Below, one piece after another: positions 58,022-64,000 of a stretch of DNA of 64,000 nt. Position 1 is the stretch's first letter; each line of letters begins with the position of its first letter. The position numbers were made by a program, and so were the translations under genes. The notes under the pieces were generated by a model that saw nothing but the letters and a program-made list of their open reading frames with translations, was not told the origin of the DNA and ran no database searches. The stretch is from Mycoemilia scoparia (taxonomy: Eukaryota > Kickxellomycota > Kickxellomycetes > Kickxellales > Kickxellaceae): NCBI GenBank assembly GCA_027575805.1, contig JANBPU010000001.1:1-64000 (forward strand). Direction: 5' to 3'.

Positions 58022-58098
58022 TGACCAGGCTTTTTATTACTCCTAAGGAGGTAGCAGCTGTATGCCACACACATACTAAAAATTCTGTTTACTAAATT
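58022..58098. repeat. Repeat D copy
   Basis: TTTTTATTACTCCTAAGGAG, GTAGCAGCTGTATGCCACAC and TTCTGTTTACTAAATT match the repeat near 38.05 kb. A repeat-C fragment (GGCCACTCGCAGCCATTGTG) lies just upstream. Confidence 0.6.
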
Positions 58099-58293
58099 AA
58101 ATAAAATAATCTCACATATGCAATAACCAACCCATAAGAATAAAGCTTTTAAAAACTGGTGTTGAGCATTTTTGCCAATAATGGCCCATAACTAAAGGGA
58201 TGGGAATTATCTCTTACAGAATTTCGTTGTTTTATTGTTGTTTATTATTCTCTTCAAGATATTTAAATAGTAATATTGCAGCAGTTATACATT

Positions 58294-60242
58294 ATGGCTC
58301 ATCCAGCAAACAAGAAGCGGTAAGTGTAGCCTTTCGATGATATAGCTTATTGGGTTAGCATTATGTGCAGGGCCAAGTTTGATTTTCTGCATCTATATAT
58401 ATGTACATGCAATAAATATAGAAAAGTGGGGTCTGAATTTATTTGTCGGATAAGATATCATAACCCTTTACCATCAGTTCCATTCCCGCCCAAACTCCTA
58501 CCTGTTCCACCTACATATGTTAATGCCAGTGGCGGGAATATTAAACAAGCAAAAGCACAAAGACACTACCAATATAAACATACTACCCTAGATGAGGCCA
58601 TCCCATTGCCTTATTATGTCGACTCCGAGCTTGGAGTTCCTATAGAACCCTGTCTTCTTGGTGCATTTGACGAAAATCAGGGTAAGCTTATAATTGTTGG
58701 CTAAACACACATAAGTATATACAGGCTCCCTAAATACATTTTTCCACCACAAAAGCAAGTTAATCAAACACCTTTACTAATTGACTATAAAATAGAGGAA
58801 CTTGTCCCAAAGGAGCTTGATCCCGAAGATCAGTTTCTACTATCTTTACCAGAGTTAGCAAAATCCGCAACAAACAAGGCAGGGCAGAGCACATCCAATT
58901 TAAGCACTCTTGGAAAATCATACCACTCTGCAACCCTGGCCTCTAGGCAAGCCCATGGGCTCAGTCAGGCCAGCAGTGGTAAGGGGTAAGTCGCAGTCGA
59001 AAGCAAAGTGTATGTTAATAGTATAAGTGCATAATTACTGATGGATGCCGTCAAACACATTATAGTGCGCAGAATATACCAGAAGACTTTACAGTGGATA
59101 AACAAATCAGGGCCATTGAGCAAACATTCGACTTCTTTGCTGAGCCCGAAGGTGAAGATAAAGACAAACAAAAGACTTTCCTCGAATCTCTTAGGCACCC
59201 TACCAACCCAAAATTGCAGGCAACAGAAATGTACCAATTGCTCCCAAATGAAGAGCAATGGGCAAACACTTATTCTGTTCTTATATACGAAAGTCTTCCT
59301 CATCCTAAAAACATTGACAATTTACAGGTAAGTCCAGGCATAGCCCATTGGTATTAGTGGTATTTTATACGATCTAATGGTGAAATTGTATTATAGGAAA
59401 TGTCATGCGAAGAGCGCAACATTGCTTGTAATAAGAGCTATGATAGTGCATTTGTTAGAATGTTGCCCTTAAGCGATCAGTATGGCAAAAGAGTTAACTG
59501 GATTGAGCATTATTTGCCCGTCAATTCCAAAGAGACACAAAACATAGCTGAGTGCTTTGAAGAGGCAGACCGTGGACTTCAGCCTGTCGGAAAGGTAACT
59601 CATATGATGTGCCTATGCTTGCTTGGGCAGTATTTTTTATTGCAATATTTCCATATTCTTAACAGTTAAATTTATGCTGTTGTGGTCTTTATGGCGATAG
59701 AAGCTTGAGTTTGAAAAGCACTACACTTATAACTTCCCTGTTGATCAGAAGGCAACCAAGCAGGATCAATGCTTGTTTACTTTCCACGAGAGCACTACAG
59801 AGCCAGGTGATGGTGGTGTTGCTTCAAATATGGAGATACACTATCTACCCATTATTGACAGAGTCCTGTTGAAGAGGCAGCGCAGGGTAAGCGATTTTTG
59901 TGACATTTGCTGATATGCTTTTAGTATACACCATTCGGCTGTTCATGAATATCTTACAAAGCCCTTTTTATGTTAATGCATATAATATAGAACGAAGGCA
60001 ACCCATTAACGGAGCGTATAGACCAGCCCACAAAGATGGTTGTCAATGTTTCCGAACATACAAAGGTGCAACAGAGAGAGCGAACAAGGCGGGTGACATG
60101 GTTAGATGCTGATGCCCTTCCCGTGGATACACCATCTGAAGAGGAGCTGGACAATGATGTTATTGATGATAGCCCTGTCAACCATAGTGATGCTGAAGCC
60201 AGTGACATTTCTGGAGAGAATGACGGCAGTGCTTTATATTAG
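58294..60242 (+). CDS. PAF1: RNA polymerase II elongation factor Paf1
   Basis: Seven exons (58294-58319, 58422-58681, 58760-58985, 59066-59327, 59397-59594, 59701-59886, 59991-60242) give 469 residues. The N-terminal block EFICRIRYHNPLPSVPFPPK is the conserved Paf1 start, normally followed by a Leu-rich segment as here. DFTVDKQIRAIEQTFDFF matches the conserved mid-region helix. IEHYLPVN corresponds to AYFLPVE in animals, and EFEKHYTYNFPVDQK to the conserved REYNW/KNK segment. The tail is Asp/Glu/Ser-rich. Paf1 scaffolds the PAF complex, supporting elongation and H2B/H3 modification. Exon 3 uses a weak GCAAG acceptor, chosen because the stronger upstream one breaks the frame. Confidence 0.88.
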
Positions 60243-60573
60243 ATGGGATATGATATAAAGGGAAACGGATCAATTTTTCAGTTCAATATTTTATACAACG
60301 CTGAGTTCAATAGACTGATTGTTTGGTCAGGGTTACCTTTTGATGGACCATTAGCTGTTATCTAAAGTATCAGCATACATATTTGTGATGTATCTCCTCT
60401 ACACTGCCTAACGTTAGCATCTTTACCCTTTCAACCTGAACAGAGCTTTTTTCGCAGCTTTAGATGTGTTTGACTAAAATAATTTATTGTCTAGCCAGCT
60501 AATTAATGTAGCGAAAACAACTTTATACAGTCCAAATGGTGGTGGTTTAACTAAACAAAAAGTACTATATGAA
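60243..60573. other. Convergent gap between PAF1 and NTO1-like gene
   Basis: 3' flanks only. TTACCTTTTGATGGACCATT near 60335 recalls a family-B end. No gene. Confidence 0.45.
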
Positions 60574-63249
60574 TTACATTGGGTTTCTCATTTGAGCTAC
60601 AACCCTGTCTATATACTCTTCAGCGTGGGCAGGATCAAGTATTTCTGGAAGGAGTTCCTGGAGATTGGGCTGTGTTTGACCTTGCGACATGCGATTTTGG
60701 TGCTTCAAGTAAGAGAGCATCGTTACTACTTTTGATTGAAGTTGGCGAAATTGTCCTAATGCCTGGTCTTCGTTTTGGTGGCTTTCAAAAGAGTCGATCC
60801 GAGGAGACTTCGCATCCTCAGGGTTATTCATTATGTGGTTTAGAGATAGGGGTGTAGATCGCTCATTAGTCTTGGCAATGCTAAAAGGCAGCGGTTTTGG
60901 TTGTTGTGTTGATTTTTTCCACGATGCAGATGTATTTATGCCAGAGGTATTTTTGGATAGATCAAGTCGCTCTAAAACCGATTTGTTTGGTTTGCTTTTA
61001 ATTTGGTGTAGTTGTGAATGGTGGGATCCCAGTGAACTTTTAGCCTCAATAGAGTTGAATAGACTCAGAGACTGGGGATTGATTGATCCGACTTTTTTGC
61101 TATTAGCATTAATATCGTTTACGGTTTTGGATATGGAAAGCAAAAGTTCAGTATGGGCATGCAATTTTTCATTCACATTGTCTAGTGCTTGACGCTGAGT
61201 TTGGTCTTGGTTATCCGTCTCAACCCATGCATCTTTAAATGTTTTCTGAAATTTTATATAGCTGGAGTGTGCTAATCCAAGACGATGTTCACCATGGCTT
61301 AAAAGTTTGTCATTTATCAAAACACCTTCTTTCTGGCTGGTAATGGGTATGCTTGGGATAGACCTTTTGGGATCACGGTCTTTTTTAGCACTTGAATCGT
61401 GTATTGGTTTGTCGTGATATCCATCGTCTATTCTCGGGCGTTTTGCAGGATATAATTTATCTCTATTGGGCAAACTATTTTTGTCAGGCTGGTCATGAAT
61501 TTCTTGTTTAGACTTCTGAATATCTTGAAAATTGGTGGGTTGCTGAAGGGCCTGGTCTCTATCAATGTTTTGTAGATCAGCTTTGCTCTTCGAATATGTA
61601 TAAGATGTATTGACCGGCAATTTGGATTTCCAAATATTGTTAAATAGTAAGTATTTTTAGCAATATGCGTTGTTTATTCATTACATTATTACATTGTATG
61701 ACCAGATAGCTTACCATGTTATTGTCATCACCATCAGTGGATTCAACTAAAAAGCTCAAAGATGGCTTTTTACTTTGTGCTTTGTTTGGTGTTTTTTGGG
61801 TATTTGATTGACCCGTATCTTTTGGATGTTCATTTAGAGTAACGCCTCTTTGTTTCTCGCCATTAGCCACAGCCTGTTTTCCATTGATGGATGAGTCACT
61901 CTTGTCGGCAACCTTAGTTTGATATTTCGTAGCTGTCAAATCATCATCACTAAACATGTCTTCGACAGATCCAACTAAAAAATTATAAATAAAAATACTC
62001 AGCAATAAGCACATATTTTGTCCAATATTTATCTATACATTACATATGTTACCGCTTTATATTTACCATTCTCCTTAATTTTACCAGTGGCCATCTCCTC
62101 AACCACATCACTCAAAACTGCCTCATTACCACTTTGATGATGTTCTGATACAGAGTTTTCTGTACTTGGCAATGGTTTGTTCGTGGTATCAATATTAGTA
62201 CTTTTGTTCATATGTTCTTGGCATAATGCATTTTTGAACTTTATGGCGATATCGCTCGTAACATGTAAAATTCCGTTTTTGATACCACAACTCGCATGGA
62301 ATCTCACTTTACATCTTTCTTCTGCATTATGAGTACATTGTACGTAGACGCCTTCTCCGCTCCCACAAAAAGCGCATTTCTATATTTAATTGATGAAATT
62401 TCGTTTGTACAAATAAATGCATGGTGACGCTTATCCCTCATTCAAATATAAATAAAACTGATTATCTTACGAATCTCATCCTGTAACCATATACCAGCTC
62501 CCAAACTGGCTTGTCTATGGCTATATAATCCGCCCATGCAGCGCAGTTGACATGAACAAATGCTTTCGATCTATTTGACACCTTTCTAAGAGCCTTATCG
62601 CTTCGGTCGAGGCAACACATCAAAGCCTATAATGACCATACCACATATTTAGCTGAATAGTAATGCTTTGAGATCTCAATTTACTTGAAATACAATGGCT
62701 TACTAGCTTATTTATATTTGCATGAGCTACACAGCGATCACATAGCCAGGGCTCATCTCCGGGTGGAATGACAGGAATTCCATAGCACTCTATAGCATAT
62801 TTACTTGGAGTTAGGATATGTCGTACTTGTGTCCATAAATGGCGTTGAAATCAATCTTACTTTGGTGCACCTTCAGATCACATTCTATTTAAAAATGTTT
62901 GAAATATGTAATTTAGTGTTGTTGCACATAACCATGAATAGGCTCGATGAACATTTCAAAGAAAAGCTGAAAATTTGTAACCCAACTAACTTTTTCCTTC
63001 GCAAAATACTATCTCGTTGCCCTCAATAGAATCACCTCCTCCACATACATCACAAACCTCCTATCAGTTACACATCAGCATTGTATCAATTAGTGCACAT
63101 AGGTTATAACCAAATATATAAAGATAGTTTGTGAAAACATATCTACTTGCATCATCCTCGGATTCAGAGCTCCCACCGCTAATACCATTGCTTTTTACTG
63201 GTAGATCTTTATCACAAGTATTACCCCTCCCACGAGCTAATCTCTTCAT
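60574..63249 (-). CDS. NTO1: PHD plus extended-PHD chromatin reader, NTO1/JADE-like
   Basis: Eight exons (63199-63249, 62991-63060, 62861-62884, 62704-62789, 62471-62626, 62067-62379, 61715-61974, 60574-61587) give about 657 residues. The PHD finger reads VCDVCGGGDSIEGNEIVFCE, then CDLKVHQKCYGIPVIPPGDE and LCDRC. The extended PHD follows: LMCCLDRSDKALRKV, AFVHVNCAAW, KCAFCGSGEGVYVQC and RFHASCG. This tandem is shared by Nto1, JADE and BRPF, which position MYST acetyltransferases on H3 tails. The remaining 450 residues are Ser/Asn/Lys-rich without a bromodomain. The pairing with an acetyltransferase is inferred. Exon 3 is 24 nt. The end of exon 1 and the TTCGAAG acceptor of the last exon are the weakest junctions. 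Confidence 0.82.
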
Positions 63250-64000
63250 CTTAATATTGTATGCTTATATGTTGCCCTCAAAAGGACCTATCGTGCTAAA
63301 CAATGTGTGTGTATATATATCTAGCTATAAGTTATCCAAATACTTTGTGGACTATTGTGTATATGTGATTACGTAAACGCTTGATGTACTAGAACCAAAG
63401 AGAGAAAATGAGAGACAGTTGGCAAATTTGAATGTTAAAATGGGGAATAATTTAGTAGGAAGCTATAAATGCAACTACTATCATTATTGCCGCTGCCACT
63501 ACCACTACTGGGTATATGATACGATGTTTTACTATCTTACTTTAATGAATACCCGCGATATGTTCGATATTTAGAATGACGGACGAAAAATAGGCAGAGT
63601 AAATTCTTAAACAGACTAGTATTTAATACAAATATTTGAAAAGAAGCAAAGATATGCGTGCTTTAATAGAGACATATGGCTTTATTTCACAAGTTATTAG
63701 GCATAAAAGGCCCCCCAAAAACATCATCAAGAAATTATAATAAAAGTACATACACATACAAAGAGAAGAAATAATAATAATCAATAGTTAGAAAGAATCA
63801 AGTAACAATCATAATAGCACGGCCAATAATAGCAATAATAATACACACATTCAAAAGAAAAGTCAGTTTCACACCATCCCTGAAAGAAATATATATATAT
63901 CTTCACATACATTAGAACTTCTAACATCATTAAAAACTACTCAAAATTTATAGGACATTTTGCTGGGACTCACCCACAGCCATTGTGTGACTGGCCAGTA
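63250..64000. other. Right-edge intergenic region
   Basis: No gene seen. AT-rich, with short TA runs and ATAATA stretches, ending in a second copy of repeat C that continues past the window. Confidence 0.55.
63837..64000 (+). repeat. Repeat C, copy 2, cut by window edge
   Basis: ACATTCAAAAGAAAAGTCAG, CATTAGAACTTCTAACATCA, TTTATAGGACATTTTGCTGG and CCACAGCCATTGTGTG parallel the copy at 45737-45905 base for base with a small insertion. Confidence 0.65.

Larger units (their letters stand above)
55675..58293. other. Large divergent intergenic region between RAS2 and PAF1
   Basis: 2.6 kb. Contains a CA/TG microsatellite, one family-B copy, a repeat-C fragment (about 57950-58005) and a repeat-D copy (about 58022-58098). 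A 213-codon minus-strand open frame (57174-57815) is Cys/Trp-rich, shows no known motif and is not called. Confidence 0.5.

Overview
The window reads as nuclear DNA of a fungus, probably a non-Dikarya (zygomycete-grade) lineage. It encodes 22 protein genes that I can support, plus one coiled-coil gene I can only describe. Most have several exons, with GT-AG introns of roughly 50-180 nt that usually start GTAAGT-like. The gene set is fungal (Rsp5, Vps1, a filamentous-fungus-type Ras2, Gpi16, Mdj1, Suv3, a PTS2 thiolase). It also holds a TPX2 orthologue and a MRCK/DMPK-class kinase, both of which the model yeasts lack to my knowledge. I saw no rRNA, tRNA, CRISPR or complete transposase gene. The lineage call is inference from gene content; I could not run a search.

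Layout, left to right. 1-8.1 kb: enolase (+), a Mix17/CHCHD2-type twin-CX9C protein (+), a ten-exon PCID2/Thp1-type PCI protein (-) and a FGGY sugar kinase (-). 8.6-15.6 kb: VPS1 (-), mitochondrial bL9 (+) and eIF4A (+, with a GC-AG intron). 16.8-32.1 kb: a 947-residue coiled-coil protein (-), RSP5 (+), the MRCK-like kinase (-) and GPI16/PIG-T (-). 32.3-42.0 kb: an unknown membrane protein (+), TPX2 (-), an RCHY1/Pirh2-type CHY-RING E3 (+), a FYVE/RING-H2 E3 (+) and mitochondrial DnaJ Mdj1 (-). 44.2-54.1 kb: peroxisomal thiolase (+), a small putative mitochondrial protein (+), a HAD-family protein (+) and mitochondrial helicase SUV3 (+). 54.5-63.2 kb: Ras2 (-), PAF1 (+) and an NTO1/JADE-like PHD-ePHD protein (-).

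The genes are mainly housekeeping: glycolysis and sugar phosphorylation, membrane fission, translation, mRNA export and transcription elongation, ubiquitin ligation, GPI anchoring, mitochondrial proteostasis and RNA turnover, peroxisomal beta-oxidation, polarity and Ras signalling, spindle assembly. They are not an operon. Gene pairs are often head-to-head (GPI16 and the membrane gene 197 bp apart, TPX2 and RCHY1 327 bp apart) or tail-to-tail.

The intergenic DNA is populated by at least two families of short terminal-inverted-repeat elements that look like MITEs (here called A, about 120 bp, and B, about 150 bp). Both appear to insert at TA dinucleotides, and two nested insertions show this directly. 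Two further repeats (C and D) recur in the larger gaps. The most unusual observations are a predicted 2-nt micro-exon in the Ras gene, the metazoan-like MRCK and TPX2 genes, and the nested MITEs.
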